DNA of 35,072 bases from Ruegeria marisrubri (GCF_001507595.1 NZ_LQBQ01000007.1:1-35072), one strand, 5' to 3'. Shown: positions 15,165 through 24,594, counted from the stretch's first letter. The notes: a model not told the origin generated them from the letters alone. Made by a program: numbers and translations.

Positions 15165-18100
15165 ATGACCCAGCACATACCCACCAAGCGCCTCGAGATG
15201 ACGCTCGAGGACCGCCTGACACAGGAAGAGGGCTGGGTCTACATGACAGGGATGCAGGCGCTGGTGCGCCTGCCGATCCAGCAGCGCAAGCGCGATGCGG
15301 CGGCAGGGCTGAACACCGGCGGCTATATCTCGGGTTATCGCGGCTCGCCTGTTGGCACCTACGACATGTCGCTCTGGCAGGCCAAAGCGGTGCTCGATCA
15401 GCACAATATCGTTTTTCAGCCGGGCCTGAACGAAGACCTCGCGGCAACGGCAACCTGGGGGAGCCAGATGGTCGGCCTGTTCCCCGGTGCCAAGGTCGAG
15501 GGCGTGTTTTCAATCTGGTATGGCAAGGCGCCTGGCCTTGACCGGTCGATGGACCCGATCCGTCACGCCAACCTTGCCGGAACCAATCCCAAGGGCGGTA
15601 CGCTTTTGTTGGTGGGGGACGATCACGGGGCCAAGTCCTCGACCCTGGCCTGTTATTCGGACCTGAACTTCGCCTCGCTTGGCATGCCTCTTCTGGCACC
15701 TGCCAATGCCCAGGACGTACTTGATTTCGGCCTGCATGGCATCGCACTCAGCCGGTTCTCGTCGACGCTCGTGGGCATGAAACTGGTTACGGATGTGGTC
15801 GAGGGTGGCGGTTCGGTTCACGTGGCCCCCAACAGCCCCGCGATAGTTGTTCCCGAAGAAAACCCAGCCGAAACTGCGATCAAGCCGTTTACACCGGTCC
15901 TCGAGCAGGAACGGCTGCTTTGGGATGTGAAGCTGAAGAAGGTGCTGACCTATGCCCGCGCCAATGATCTGAACCAGACCAGCGGAGCCGAGGACGCCCG
16001 AATTGGCATCATCGCAGCGGGAAAGTCCTGGCAGGATCTGAACCAGTCGCTGGCGAACCTGGGCTATCGCGACGGCAAGATCGGCAACATGCCCGTGCGC
16101 CTGATGAAGGTGGGTATGGTCTGGCCGCTGGACGATTCCGCGATCCGCACATTTGTATCCGGTCTCGATACCGTGATCGTGGTCGAGGAAAAACGTCCGC
16201 TTCTGGAAGACCAGATCCGGGCGATCCTTTATGGCTCGGACCTGTCGCCGCGCATCGTCGGCAAGACGTTCTCGGGTCAGGCCTATGCTTCGGACGCAGG
16301 CGAATGCGCGTTTCCGGGCTTTGGCGAGATTGACCCGAACACGATTTCGCGGGTGTTGGTGCGTGTGGCCAACGAGGTGGATGCCGATTGCGGTCTCGCG
16401 CTGCCCAACCAACCCGCCAAACCGCCGACTCTGGGCGCGGGTGCGATCCGGCTTCCGTCCTTTTGCGCCGGTTGCCCGCATGGCCGCTCGACGCAAGTCG
16501 TGGACGGCAGCCGTGCGCTTGCCGGGATCGGGTGTCACACCATGGCGATGCTGCGCGACCCGATAAAGACCAACTCGGTCAGCCATATGGGCGGAGAGGG
16601 CGTGATGTGGCTGGGTCAGTTCCCGTTCACCGACGAAAGTCACGTCTTTGCCAACATGGGCGACGGCACATACTTCCATTCGGGTCTCATGGCGATCCGG
16701 GCCGCGGTCGCATCGGGTGCGACCATGACCTACAAGCTGTTGCATAACGGTTTTGTCTCAATGACCGGCGGTCAGCCGCATGACGGTGAGATCAGCCCCG
16801 AGCAAATGATCGCGCAGGTCAAGGCTGAGGGCGTGGAGCGCGTTGCGCTGGTCGCGGACGAGCCAGAGAAATACACCGGCAAGTCCTTTGGCACCGGCGT
16901 CACCGTGCATCCGCGCGACGAGCTTGAGATCGTGCAGAAAGAACTGCGCGCCCAAAAAGGCGTGACCGTTCTGATCTATGACCAGCCCTGCGCCACCGAG
17001 CGCCGCCGCCTGCGCAAGCGTGGCAAATGGGCAGACCCGGACAAGCGCGCCTATATCAACCCCGAGGTCTGCGAAGGCTGTGGCGATTGCTCGACCGTGT
17101 CCGCATGCATGGCGATCGAACCGCTGGAAACCGATCTGGGGCGAAAGCGCCAGATCAACCAGTCGTCCTGCAACAAGGATTTCTCCTGTGTCGAAGGCTT
17201 TTGCCCCTCCTTTGTCACCGTGTCCGGTGCACAGCCGCGCAAGGCGCGAGTGTCCGGTGCCACCATCGACGCCAGTCACCTGTCTGCACCCTCGCCGCGC
17301 GCCATTGACGGTTCGTGGTCAATCCTGGTGTCGGGTATCGGTGGTGCCGGTGTGGTGACCGTGGGCCAGACGCTGGCCGTGGCTGCCCATGCTGACGGGT
17401 ATTTCTCATCGAACCTCGACATCACGGGTCTCGCGCAGAAATACGGCGCGGTCCACAGTCATATCAAGTTTGCAGTCAGCCCCGACCAGATGCGCGCCAC
17501 CCGGATTGCCGCCGGAGAGGCGGACGCGCTGATCGGCTGCGACCTCGTGGTGGCCGCCGGGGACGAGGCCTTGTCGAAACTCACTCCTGGAAAATCGGTG
17601 GCCGTGACCGATACCACCGTGGTGCCGACCTCTGAATTCTCGAAGAACCCCGACTGGCAGCTCAATGGTCAAGAACAGCTTGAGCGCCTGACCCGGGTTC
17701 TGGGCGACGCCGCGCATGGCATGAACGCCCAGCACCTGGCCGAAAAGGTATTGGGCGACCGGGTCTTTGCCAACATGCTATTGATGGGGGCATCGTGGCA
17801 GCAGGGCGGTATTCCGCTTTCGTTGGACGCGATCCACCGCGCCATCGATTTGAACGGCGTTGCGGCAGAGAAGAACAAGCAGGCCTTCGACCTGGGGCGG
17901 ATCGCCTTGGCTGAACCGCAAACTGCCGCCGCCTTGGCGGGCGACGACGCGCCGATCATTCTGGAAACTCGGCGCGTTCAGACGCTGGACGAGGTGATCG
18001 CCCATCGCAGCGCCCTTTTGGTCGAATACAAGAACGCCGCCTTTGCCAAGCGCTACACGGACACCGTGGCGCGGTTGAAAGATGCTGGTCTGGATGAGGC

Positions 18101-18620
18101 CGCTCAGATGGCCGTGGCCAAGGGGCTATACAAGCTGATGGCGGTCAAGGACGAGTGGGAAGTGGCCCGCCTCTATTCGAAACCCTCGTTCGCGAAGGGG
18201 CTTGAAGAGACGTTCGAGGGGGATTTCGAACTGACCTTCTATTTCGGCGCCTGGCCATTTGGCGGGGTCGACAAAAAGACCGGCAAGCACGTCAAGGGCG
18301 CGGTCAAAGGCAGGAAGGCCCTGCGTTTCTTCCGCTGGATGAACCGTCTCCACTTCCTGCGCGGCACGGCCCTCGACCCTTTCCGCAACAATGCCGAGGC
18401 CAAACTCGCCCGCAAGCTCTTGGCCGACTACGAGGCCGACATCGACTTTGCCATCAATCAGGTCGCCTCGGCCAAGACCGACGCCATCGCCACGCTTCTC
18501 GATCTGCCCGAACAGATCCGCGGCTATGGCCACGTGCGTGCGCGCCACGCGGAAGCCGTCGAAAAGAAACGTTTCGGACTGCGCGCTGACATCCAGGCAG
18601 CGTCTGCCAACGCCGCCTGA
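15165..18620 (+). CDS. Fused indolepyruvate (2-oxoacid):ferredoxin oxidoreductase
   Basis: A 1151-aa protein carrying all parts of a 2-oxoacid:ferredoxin oxidoreductase in one chain. An N-terminal IorA-like region begins with [15 protein letters not shown]. The CAGCPHG motif (about 434) and the GDGTYFHSG thiamine-diphosphate site (about 500) follow. A ferredoxin-type cluster has C636-x2-C639-x2-C642-x5-C648, with further cysteines after it. The C-terminal gamma-type domain starts at [19 protein letters not shown]. The family converts arylpyruvates or branched 2-oxoacids plus CoA to acyl-CoA, CO2 and reduced ferredoxin. Start ATG 15165 has AGGAG 8 nt upstream. It is the probable endpoint enzyme of the pathway, since its three downstream neighbours can all make 2-oxoacids. 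The true substrate cannot be read from sequence. Confidence 0.93.
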   Translation: MTQHIPTKRLEMTLEDRLTQEEGWVYMTGMQALVRLPIQQRKRDAAAGLNTGGYISGYRGSPVGTYDMSLWQAKAVLDQHNIVFQPGLNEDLAATATWGSQMVGLFPGAKVEGVFSIWYGKAPGLDRSMDPIRHANLAGTNPKGGTLLLVGDDHGAKSSTLACYSDLNFASLGMPLLAPANAQDVLDFGLHGIALSRFSSTLVGMKLVTDVVEGGGSVHVAPNSPAIVVPEENPAETAIKPFTPVLEQERLLWDVKLKKVLTYARANDLNQTSGAEDARIGIIAAGKSWQDLNQSLANLGYRDGKIGNMPVRLMKVGMVWPLDDSAIRTFVSGLDTVIVVEEKRPLLEDQIRAILYGSDLSPRIVGKTFSGQAYASDAGECAFPGFGEIDPNTISRVLVRVANEVDADCGLALPNQPAKPPTLGAGAIRLPSFCAGCPHGRSTQVVDGSRALAGIGCHTMAMLRDPIKTNSVSHMGGEGVMWLGQFPFTDESHVFANMGDGTYFHSGLMAIRAAVASGATMTYKLLHNGFVSMTGGQPHDGEISPEQMIAQVKAEGVERVALVADEPEKYTGKSFGTGVTVHPRDELEIVQKELRAQKGVTVLIYDQPCATERRRLRKRGKWADPDKRAYINPEVCEGCGDCSTVSACMAIEPLETDLGRKRQINQSSCNKDFSCVEGFCPSFVTVSGAQPRKARVSGATIDASHLSAPSPRAIDGSWSILVSGIGGAGVVTVGQTLAVAAHADGYFSSNLDITGLAQKYGAVHSHIKFAVSPDQMRATRIAAGEADALIGCDLVVAAGDEALSKLTPGKSVAVTDTTVVPTSEFSKNPDWQLNGQEQLERLTRVLGDAAHGMNAQHLAEKVLGDRVFANMLLMGASWQQGGIPLSLDAIHRAIDLNGVAAEKNKQAFDLGRIALAEPQTAAALAGDDAPIILETRRVQTLDEVIAHRSALLVEYKNAAFAKRYTDTVARLKDAGLDEAAQMAVAKGLYKLMAVKDEWEVARLYSKPSFAKGLEETFEGDFELTFYFGAWPFGGVDKKTGKHVKGAVKGRKALRFFRWMNRLHFLRGTALDPFRNNAEAKLARKLLADYEADIDFAINQVASAKTDAIATLLDLPEQIRGYGHVRARHAEAVEKKRFGLRADIQAASANAA

Positions 18621-18634
18621 ACTGGAGACGAACA

Positions 18635-20506
18635 ATGAAACTGAGATCCGACAAGGTCACCGTTGGCCACATGAACACGGGCGCCCGCGCGTTGTGGCGC
18701 GCCACCGGTACCATGCCCGAAGAGTTCGGCCGCCCGATCATAGGCATTGCCAACTCGTTCACCGAGATGGTGCCGGGCCATGTGCATCTGCAGGTGCTGG
18801 GGCGTCTGGTTGCCCGCGAAATACGCGCCGCTGGCGGTGTTCCCAAGGAATTCAACACCATCGCGGTGGATGACGGGATTGCCATGGGGCACGAGGGAAT
18901 GATGTATTCCCTGCCCAGCCGAGAGATCATCGCGGATGCGGTGGAATACATGGCCAATGCCCATGCCATCGACGCGCTGATCTGTCTGTCGAATTGCGAC
19001 AAGATCACGCCCGCCATGCTGATGGCCGCGAACCGGCTGAATATCCCGACGATCTTTGTCTCGGGTGGCCCGATGGAGTCGGGCAAGTTCGATTATCGTG
19101 GCAAACACATGAAGATCGACGCCATCGATACGATCTATGTGGCCGGTGCGCCTGATGCCACTCCCGAGGAAATCTCGGCCGTCGAGGAAAGCGCTTGTCC
19201 GACCTGCGGCTCCTGTGCGCTGATGGGCACCGCGAACTCGATGAACTGCCTGACCGAGGCGTTGGGTATTGCGCTGCCTGGCAACGGCACCATCGTCGCC
19301 ACCCACACCGACCGCGAAGATCTGTTCCGAAAGGCCGCACGCCGGATCGTGGACATGGCGCACACCTATTACCGCGATGGCGACGACAGCGTCCTGCCGC
19401 GTTCGATCTGTTCGCGCGAGGGTCTGGAAAACGCCGTGCGGATGACCATGGCCATTGGTGGGTCAACGAACACGATCCTGCACCTTCTGGCCGTGGCGCA
19501 AGAATCGGGGGTCGACTTTACCATAGATGATTTCGACCGGATCAGCCGCGAAACGCCCTGCCTGTGCAAGGTCTCTCCGTCCGCGCACGAGGTTTTTATC
19601 GAGGACATGCACCGTGCCGGTGGTGTCATGGCGGTGGCCAACGAACTGCTCAAGGCAGGGCTCTACAATCGCAACGTTCCAACCGTGCTGGGCAAACCGG
19701 TGGCAGAGTACTGCGCCGACTGGGACATCACCAACCACGCCAACGAACAGGCGCGCAAACTGTTCTCGGCTGGTCCCGGCGGTATCCGCTCGATCCGCGC
19801 CTTCTCGCAGTCAAGCCGCTTCAAGTCGCTGGATACCGACCGCAAGAACGGTGTGATCCGCGATGCCGAACACGCGTTTTCCCGTGATGGTGGGTTGGCC
19901 GTTCTGCGCGGCAACCTGGCGCCTGACAGCTGCGTGGTGAAATCGGCAGGCGTGCCGGATGTGCTCTGGAAATTCCGAGGCACCGCGATTGTCAGTGAAA
20001 GCATGGAGGAGGCTCTGGAGAAGATCCAGAACGGGACAGTTCAGGCCGGCCATGTGGTTGTCATTCGTTACGAGGGACCGCGCGGCGGTCCGGGCATGCG
20101 CGAGATGCTGACGCCGACAGGCCTGCTCAAGGCGCGGGGTCTGGGCGACAAGGCAGCGCTTATCACCGATGGGCGTTTTTCGGGCGCGACATCGGGCTTG
20201 TCGGTCGGGCACGTCTCACCCGAAGCGGCTTCGGGTGGCGTGATCGGGTTGGTGAAGGACGGCGACCCAATCGAGTTCGACATCCCCAATCGTCGTGTGC
20301 GCCTGGACGTGAGTGACGAGGAACTGGCCCGCCGCCGTGTCGAGATGAATTCACGTGGAGACAAGGCATGGCGCCCGACGACCCGTCAACGCAACGTATC
20401 CACGTCGCTGCGCGTCTACGGGCTGATGGCCAGTTCCGCCGACAAGGGCGGCGCGCGGGACACCGACCGTCTTGCCCGTCTCGAACAGCTGTCCGCCGAA
20501 GGATGA
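18635..20506 (+). CDS. ilvD: Dihydroxy-acid dehydratase (IlvD, [4Fe-4S] type)
   Basis: A 623-aa protein that follows the E. coli IlvD pattern from end to end: [27 protein letters not shown]121DKITP, SAC188PTC191GSC194, [16 protein letters not shown] and the [19 protein letters not shown] catalytic loop. Glycine stands where [2Fe-2S]-type dehydratases have their first cluster cysteine (VPGHV), consistent with the oxygen-sensitive [4Fe-4S] class. The enzyme removes water from 2,3-dihydroxy acids to give 2-oxoacids. A biosynthetic copy normally sits with other branched-chain genes. Here it lies 14 nt after the oxidoreductase in a catabolic run, so its substrate may be a pathway intermediate rather than a valine or isoleucine precursor. 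GGAGA precedes the ATG. Confidence 0.93.
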   Translation: MKLRSDKVTVGHMNTGARALWRATGTMPEEFGRPIIGIANSFTEMVPGHVHLQVLGRLVAREIRAAGGVPKEFNTIAVDDGIAMGHEGMMYSLPSREIIADAVEYMANAHAIDALICLSNCDKITPAMLMAANRLNIPTIFVSGGPMESGKFDYRGKHMKIDAIDTIYVAGAPDATPEEISAVEESACPTCGSCALMGTANSMNCLTEALGIALPGNGTIVATHTDREDLFRKAARRIVDMAHTYYRDGDDSVLPRSICSREGLENAVRMTMAIGGSTNTILHLLAVAQESGVDFTIDDFDRISRETPCLCKVSPSAHEVFIEDMHRAGGVMAVANELLKAGLYNRNVPTVLGKPVAEYCADWDITNHANEQARKLFSAGPGGIRSIRAFSQSSRFKSLDTDRKNGVIRDAEHAFSRDGGLAVLRGNLAPDSCVVKSAGVPDVLWKFRGTAIVSESMEEALEKIQNGTVQAGHVVVIRYEGPRGGPGMREMLTPTGLLKARGLGDKAALITDGRFSGATSGLSVGHVSPEAASGGVIGLVKDGDPIEFDIPNRRVRLDVSDEELARRRVEMNSRGDKAWRPTTRQRNVSTSLRVYGLMASSADKGGARDTDRLARLEQLSAEG

Positions 20507-20518
20507 TTGGAGATTGAC

Positions 20519-21493
20519 ATGGAGCATATCGTAGCTCTTTCCCGCCCTTTGCCCTTGCCAGAGGTTCCGTTGGGTGAGGACACGCTGAAATTCCAACCAG
20601 TCACAACCACCGCCGAGGTGCCGGACGGCACCCGCGTCTACGGCTCAACCGCGCTGGACCCGGTAGACCGCGCCGCCATTTCAGCTCTGCCTGACAGTGT
20701 AAAACTGATCGCCAATATCGGTGTCGGCTTTGACAATATCGACCTCACTGCGGCAGCCGCACGAGGTATCGCGGTCTCGAACACACCAACCGTGACCGAG
20801 GATACAGCCGATCTCGCCTTTGCGTTGATCCTCGCCGCCTGCCGCCGGGTCGGAGAGGGCGAACGCTTTGTGCGTTCTGGTCAGTGGATCAGCTCCCAAG
20901 CTGCACCGCCTTTGGGCGTGCGGGTGCATGGCCAGACGCTGGGCCTTGTTGGGTTCGGCGCCATTTCCCGCGCCGTGGCGCAGCGGGCAAAGGGGTTCGG
21001 GATGGAAATCCTCTATACCGACCTGCGGCAGATGCCTGAGGTGGATCAGGAGCTGGATGCACGCTATGTCGAGAACTTGCACGACTTGCTGGCACAATCC
21101 GACATCGTATCGATCCATACCGTGCTGACCCCCCAGACCCGTAACCTGATCGACGCCACGGCGCTGGCCGCAATGCGACGGGGTAGCGTTCTGGTCAACG
21201 CAGCGCGAGGTGGCATCGTGGATGAGGTCGCCCTGTGCAACGCATTGGATAGCGGCCATCTGGCCGCCGCCGCGCTGGATGTCTTTGACGGCGAGCCAAA
21301 TGTGCGTGCCGAGCTTCTCGCCTTGGAGAACGTGGTCCTGACACCGCATATCGGCAGTGCCACTGCTGCCTGCCGAGCCGATATGGTTCACTGCTTTGTT
21401 GCGAATGTGACGACCTTCCTGACCGATGGTCAACCGCTGAACCCGGTACCGCTCCCGGAGCCGTTGTCGCAACCTGACACGAAAGGGTTCTGA
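20519..21493 (+). CDS. D-isomer-specific 2-hydroxyacid dehydrogenase
   Basis: A 324-aa NAD(P)-dependent enzyme with the family's catalytic triad R230 (NAAR-GG), E259 (DVFDGE) and H277 (LTPH). The Rossmann motif is G145-F-G-A-I-S150, and D168 at the end of the second strand favours NADH. It interconverts D-2-hydroxyacids and 2-oxoacids. GGAG lies 6 nt before the ATG at 20519, which is 12 nt after the ilvD stop; a TTG in frame at 20507 is part of the binding site region and less likely. It lies between enzymes that make or use 2-oxoacids, so oxidation of the D-hydroxy acid is the probable direction. Confidence 0.92.
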   Translation: MEHIVALSRPLPLPEVPLGEDTLKFQPVTTTAEVPDGTRVYGSTALDPVDRAAISALPDSVKLIANIGVGFDNIDLTAAAARGIAVSNTPTVTEDTADLAFALILAACRRVGEGERFVRSGQWISSQAAPPLGVRVHGQTLGLVGFGAISRAVAQRAKGFGMEILYTDLRQMPEVDQELDARYVENLHDLLAQSDIVSIHTVLTPQTRNLIDATALAAMRRGSVLVNAARGGIVDEVALCNALDSGHLAAAALDVFDGEPNVRAELLALENVVLTPHIGSATAACRADMVHCFVANVTTFLTDGQPLNPVPLPEPLSQPDTKGF

Positions 21494-21494
21494 C

Positions 21495-22661
21495 ATGCCA
21501 ACCATGAACCTTGTCCCAGTCACCAGCGACGATTACCGGCTGATCGCCGAACGCAAATTGCCCCGCGCCCTGTTCGATTACATTGATGGCGGCGCCTATG
21601 GGGAGGTTACCCTGCGCCGGAACGTCAGTGACTTTCAGCGCTTCTCGCCGCGCCAAAGCGTCATGCGAGACGTCTCTGGTGTCGACACCAAGACCACGCT
21701 CGTCGGGGCCGAAGCGAACCTTCCCGTCGCGTTGGCGCCTGTGGGAATGTGCGGCATGTTTGCCCGCCGCGCCGAGGCGCAAGCAAAGCGTGCCGCCGAC
21801 CGGGCCGGGATTCCATTCGCACTGTCGACGGTGTCGATCTGCTCTCTGGAAGAAGTGGCGACGGTGTCCGACATACCGTTCTGGTTCCAACTTTACATGC
21901 TGCGGGACCGGAGCGTTGTGCGGGAAATGCTCGGGCGGGCCTGGAGCGTCGGTGTCCGCACGCTGGTCTTTACCGTCGACCTCGCCGTGGTCGGAGAACG
22001 CTATCGCGATACGCGCAACGGCATTGCCGGCGGCGCTGGCGCATGGGGCCGGTTCCGGTCTGGTTTGCTCTCGTATTTGAGCCACCCGCGCTGGCTTGTG
22101 GATGTCGGCATCAAGGGCAAGCCGCACCTGTTTGGCAATCTCGCCGAATACGTTCCCGCGGCCACCAGCCTACCGGAGTATCGGGAATGGGTAGAAAGCC
22201 AGTTTGACCCGTCAGTGACCTGGAAAGACATTGAATGGCTGCGCGGGATCTGGAACGGCAAGCTGATCATCAAGGGCGTTCTAACCCCAGAGGACGCCGA
22301 AAGCGCGGTTCAATCCGGGGCGGATGCGGTGGTTGTCTCCAACCACGGCGGTCGCCAGTTGGATGGCGTTTCATCCAGCATTGCCGCACTGCCTGCAATT
22401 GCCGAGCATCTGGAGGGACGCGCTGAGATCATGATGGATGGCGGCGTGCGCAGTGGACTGGACGTTTTCCGCGCCCACGCACTCGGAGCCAGCGGCGTTA
22501 TGATAGGTCGCCCCTGGGCTTACGCGGTAGCGGCAAGGGGCGAGACTGGAGTTCTCAGTCTGATGGAAGCCTTCAGGCGCGAAATGGTCGTGGCCATGGC
22601 GTTGTCAGGAGCGACTAGCGTTGAAGGCATCACGCCGGACAACATTCAGTGCGAAGTTTAG
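21495..22661 (+). CDS. FMN-dependent L-2-hydroxyacid oxidase/dehydrogenase
   Basis: A 388-aa protein of the lactate/glycolate/mandelate oxidase family, an FMN TIM barrel that oxidises L-2-hydroxyacids to 2-oxoacids. Conserved residues are visible: Y29 in YIDGGA, D162 in FTVD, K260 in IIKGV, H284 and R287 in SNHGGRQLDG, and R319 in GGVRSGLD. A segment at about 180-235 is the substrate-lid region and shows no membrane-binding stretch. GAAAGGG lies 7 nt before the ATG, and the gap to the preceding dehydrogenase is 1 nt. It closes the six-gene run and uses the opposite stereoisomer to the enzyme before it. Confidence 0.93.
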   Translation: MPTMNLVPVTSDDYRLIAERKLPRALFDYIDGGAYGEVTLRRNVSDFQRFSPRQSVMRDVSGVDTKTTLVGAEANLPVALAPVGMCGMFARRAEAQAKRAADRAGIPFALSTVSICSLEEVATVSDIPFWFQLYMLRDRSVVREMLGRAWSVGVRTLVFTVDLAVVGERYRDTRNGIAGGAGAWGRFRSGLLSYLSHPRWLVDVGIKGKPHLFGNLAEYVPAATSLPEYREWVESQFDPSVTWKDIEWLRGIWNGKLIIKGVLTPEDAESAVQSGADAVVVSNHGGRQLDGVSSSIAALPAIAEHLEGRAEIMMDGGVRSGLDVFRAHALGASGVMIGRPWAYAVAARGETGVLSLMEAFRREMVVAMALSGATSVEGITPDNIQCEV

Positions 22662-23022
22662 GCTGCAATGGTCTTGCTAGGGTGATGCCGATTGAGGCTG
22701 GCAGGGTGGAGTATTGTCAACGCGATAATGTTGCGCAACTTAGGTTGTTTCGTGGGTTTCGGTCAGCCGACTTGCGGACATTGGTTCAGTTCCACGTCGG
22801 AGTCGTCGCCGTCCTTGCGAGCTCAAGGTTTCAAGTGTTTTGCCAGTTGGGTTTGATCAACATCACCGGCCCACGCCCGCCTGAAAGCTTTTGACCCGGT
22901 CGGCTGGCTTTTACTTCTTAGCTTCCAATTCCGTGGGATTTTCCGTCACCCAAAGTCGACATCTGATTTGCCCCGCCGCGTCGCGAGGATTTGTCTGGAT
23001 GGGTTTGTCTGAGGGGGTTTGG
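22662..23022. other. Gene-free stretch after the catabolic operon
   Basis: Nothing convincing was found: no protein with recognisable motifs, no intact RNA gene and no strong terminator. It leads up to the tRNA fragment and the IS66 element, and it may mark the end of an inserted segment. Confidence 0.35.
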
Positions 23023-23068
23023 TGGTAGCGGAGGAGGGACTTGAACCCCCGACACGCGGATTATGATT
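23023..23068 (-). other. 3' fragment of a CAU-anticodon tRNA, candidate attachment-site scar
   Basis: On the minus strand this reads as the last 46 nt of a tRNA: part of an anticodon loop with CAT (rev. of 23063-23065), the 3' anticodon strand TCCGC, a variable loop, a T stem with TTCAAGT loop, the CTCCGCT acceptor strand and CCA. The 5' half (acceptor strand, D arm, 5' anticodon strand) is missing: the adjoining bases do not pair with it. The fragment would come from an elongator tRNA-Met or a CAU tRNA-Ile. A clean break at the anticodon loop is what tyrosine-integrase recombination leaves behind. No integrase gene is present in the window. Confidence 0.65.
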
Positions 23069-23146
23069 ATCCCACAATTGGCTAGATCTAGATGGCAGTT
23101 TGCCATTAGCGTTGTAGCTACGCAAATGCCCCTCACACTAATTCGG

Positions 23147-23154
23147 CTTTCAAC
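23147..23154. repeat. Left 8-bp target site duplication of the IS66 element
   Basis: CTTTCAAC, identical to the eight bases directly after the right end of the element. IS66-family insertions duplicate 8 bp. Confidence 0.85.
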
Positions 23155-23227
23155 GTATCCGGTGCTTTAACCCCACCTTCCTGATGGCCGCTTGATCTGC
23201 GATTCCGTTTCCACGTGTAGATTTGGA

Positions 23228-23641
23228 ATGGAGACGGCTTTGGTAGGACATATTGAGCACCATATGGAGGACATTGGCCGACTGGAGGTCATTGTCGGCC
23301 CGTCTGGCAAGCGGCGCTGGAGCAATGCTCACAAGGGGCGCGTTGTTGCCGAGACGCTGTTTCCGGGTGTGACCGTGAACGAGGTGGCTGAGCGGCACGA
23401 GCTGCGCCCCAACCATCTGTCGGCGTGGCGGCGCCTGGCCAAGGAGGGTAAATTGGTGGTGCCGGAATTGGCGGGAGTTGAATTTGCTCCTGTGGTGATC
23501 GAACCGGAAGCGGCGAAACCGGTGACTGCATCCGTTCAAGCTGTCGAGATTTCGCACGGGGCGACCATGGTGCGGCTGGATGCCGAGGCCCCACCGGGCC
23601 GGATCGCAGAAATTGTTCAAGCCTTGAATGGGGTCTCATGA
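23228..23641 (+). CDS. tnpA: IS66 accessory protein TnpA
   Basis: A protein of about 137 aa. The centre has the helix-turn-helix of IS66 first-frame proteins (KRRWSNAHKGRVVAE, then GVTVNEVAERHELRPNHL, then SAWRRLAKEGKL). It is a probable DNA-binding subunit required with TnpB and TnpC for transposition. The start is uncertain between ATG 23228 and ATG 23264, both in frame. The stop overlaps the tnpB start (ATGA), indicating coupling. Confidence 0.85.
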   Translation: METALVGHIEHHMEDIGRLEVIVGPSGKRRWSNAHKGRVVAETLFPGVTVNEVAERHELRPNHLSAWRRLAKEGKLVVPELAGVEFAPVVIEPEAAKPVTASVQAVEISHGATMVRLDAEAPPGRIAEIVQALNGVS

Positions 23642-23973
23642 TCTTCCCGTCGAACCGGGTGCGGATCGTGGTGGCGACCAATCCGGTGGACTTCCGGAAA
23701 GGCCATGACGGGCTGGCGGCGCTGGTGAAGAACGAGTTGCGCGAGGAGCCGTTCACAGGGACAGTGTTTGTGTTCCGCTCCAAGCGGGCTGACAGGTTGA
23801 AGCTGCTCTATTGGGACGGCACCGGGCTGGTGATGACCTACAAGCGGCTGGAGGAAACCACCTTCACCTGGCCTGCGATCAGGGACGGGCTGATGTCGCT
23901 CAATCACGCTCAATTCGAGGCGCTGTTTGCCGGGCTCGACTGGCGGAAAGTGAAGGCCTTACGCGGGTTATAA
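23638..23973 (+). CDS. tnpB: IS66 accessory protein TnpB (Orf2)
   Basis: A 111-aa protein with the strongly conserved IS66 Orf2 signature: RIVVATNPVDFRKGHDGLAAL, then VFVFRSKRADRLKLLYWDGTG and EETTFTWP. It is needed for transposition; its biochemical role is not settled. The last few residues (KALRGL) are probably not native, because the internal deletion of tnpC seems to begin inside or just after the end of this frame, at about 23960-23968. Confidence 0.9.
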   Translation: MIFPSNRVRIVVATNPVDFRKGHDGLAALVKNELREEPFTGTVFVFRSKRADRLKLLYWDGTGLVMTYKRLEETTFTWPAIRDGLMSLNHAQFEALFAGLDWRKVKALRGL

Positions 23974-24570
23974 CCGCCTGCTCAAGCGTCAGGGAAATAC
24001 GATCCGATTGGCCTATTGCTGGGCACACGCCCGGCGCAAACTCTTCGAGGTCGCCAAATCCGGCAAAGCAACTCCGATTGCTGACGATGGCCTGATCCAG
24101 ATCCAGGCTCTCTACCGCATCGAAAAGGACATCAGGGCCAATGTCCGGAGGATCGAAAATCGGCACGCTAGAAGCGCTCAAAACCGCTGATCGGTCAAAT
24201 GGAGAACTGGCTCAAGGAAAGCCGCGCCCGCGTCTCCGCCAAATCCCCCATCGGTGAGGCCCTGAACTACATCTCCAAATACTGGGCAGGTCTGACCAAG
24301 TTCCTCGACGATGGCCGCGTGGAACTGGACTCAAACTCCGTCGAGCGGACAATCCGACCAATAGCTCTGAACAGGAAGAATGCACTGTTTGCCGGGCATG
24401 ACGCCGGTGCCCAGAATTGGGCAATCCTCGCGTCCATGATTGAAACCTGCAAGATGAACGCCGTCGACCCTCATGCCTGGCTCACACAGACGCTGACCGC
24501 CGTCGCGCAAGGGCACAAACAGTCGGAAATCGAAAGCCTCTTGCCATGGAACTATTCCCCCAACGTGTGA
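23966..24570 (+). pseudogene. tnpC: IS66 transposase TnpC remnant (deleted, frameshifted, nonsense codon)
   Basis: From 23966 the frame reads GYNRLLKRQGNTIRLAYCWA then HARRKLFEVAKSGK, internal TnpC sequence, so the N-terminal part of the transposase is missing and the frame joins directly to the tnpB end. Near 24137 one base is missing: the continuation (QCPEDRKSAR) is in the previous frame. That frame then meets TAG at 24169-24171, where the pattern suggests an original CAG. After it the C-terminal region is intact (KPLIGQMENWLKESRARVS, NSVERTIRPIALNRKNALF, with the last catalytic glutamate) to TGA at 24570. The product cannot be an active transposase. Confidence 0.88.
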
Positions 24571-24586
24571 TCGGCGCACCGCTTAC
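24571..24586. repeat. Right terminal inverted repeat of the IS66 element
   Basis: TCGGCGCACCGCTTAC; its inverse GTAAGCGGTGC matches the left end GTATCCGGTGC (23155-23165) at nine of eleven positions. The family consensus begins GTAAGC. Confidence 0.8.
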
Positions 24587-24594
24587 CTTTCAAC
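24587..24594. repeat. Right 8-bp target site duplication of the IS66 element
   Basis: CTTTCAAC, identical to 23147-23154. Confidence 0.85.

Larger units (their letters stand above)
23155..24586 (+). mobile_element. IS66-family insertion sequence, internally deleted
   Basis: A 1432-bp element with ends GTATCCGGTGC (23155) and, on the other strand, GTAAGCGGTGC (24586 inward); nine of the first eleven positions agree. It is flanked by identical CTTTCAAC octamers. Inside are tnpA, tnpB and a remnant of tnpC. A full IS66 is about 2.4-2.7 kb, so roughly 1 kb is missing from tnpC. It lies between the catabolic run and the Liv operon. Confidence 0.88.

Noticed and set aside
15510..16745. Minus-strand frame of about 410 codons inside the ferredoxin oxidoreductase gene
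   Set aside because: It is antisense to a gene with clear domains from end to end.
23023..23100. A complete functional tRNA at this place
   Set aside because: The bases that should form the D arm and 5' acceptor strand do not pair and lack the conserved D-loop pattern, so only the 3' part is present.
22918..23136. Minus-strand frame with a VQVPPPLP-like segment
   Set aside because: It is the readthrough of the tRNA 3' fragment and its flank; this peptide pattern is a well-known tRNA artefact.
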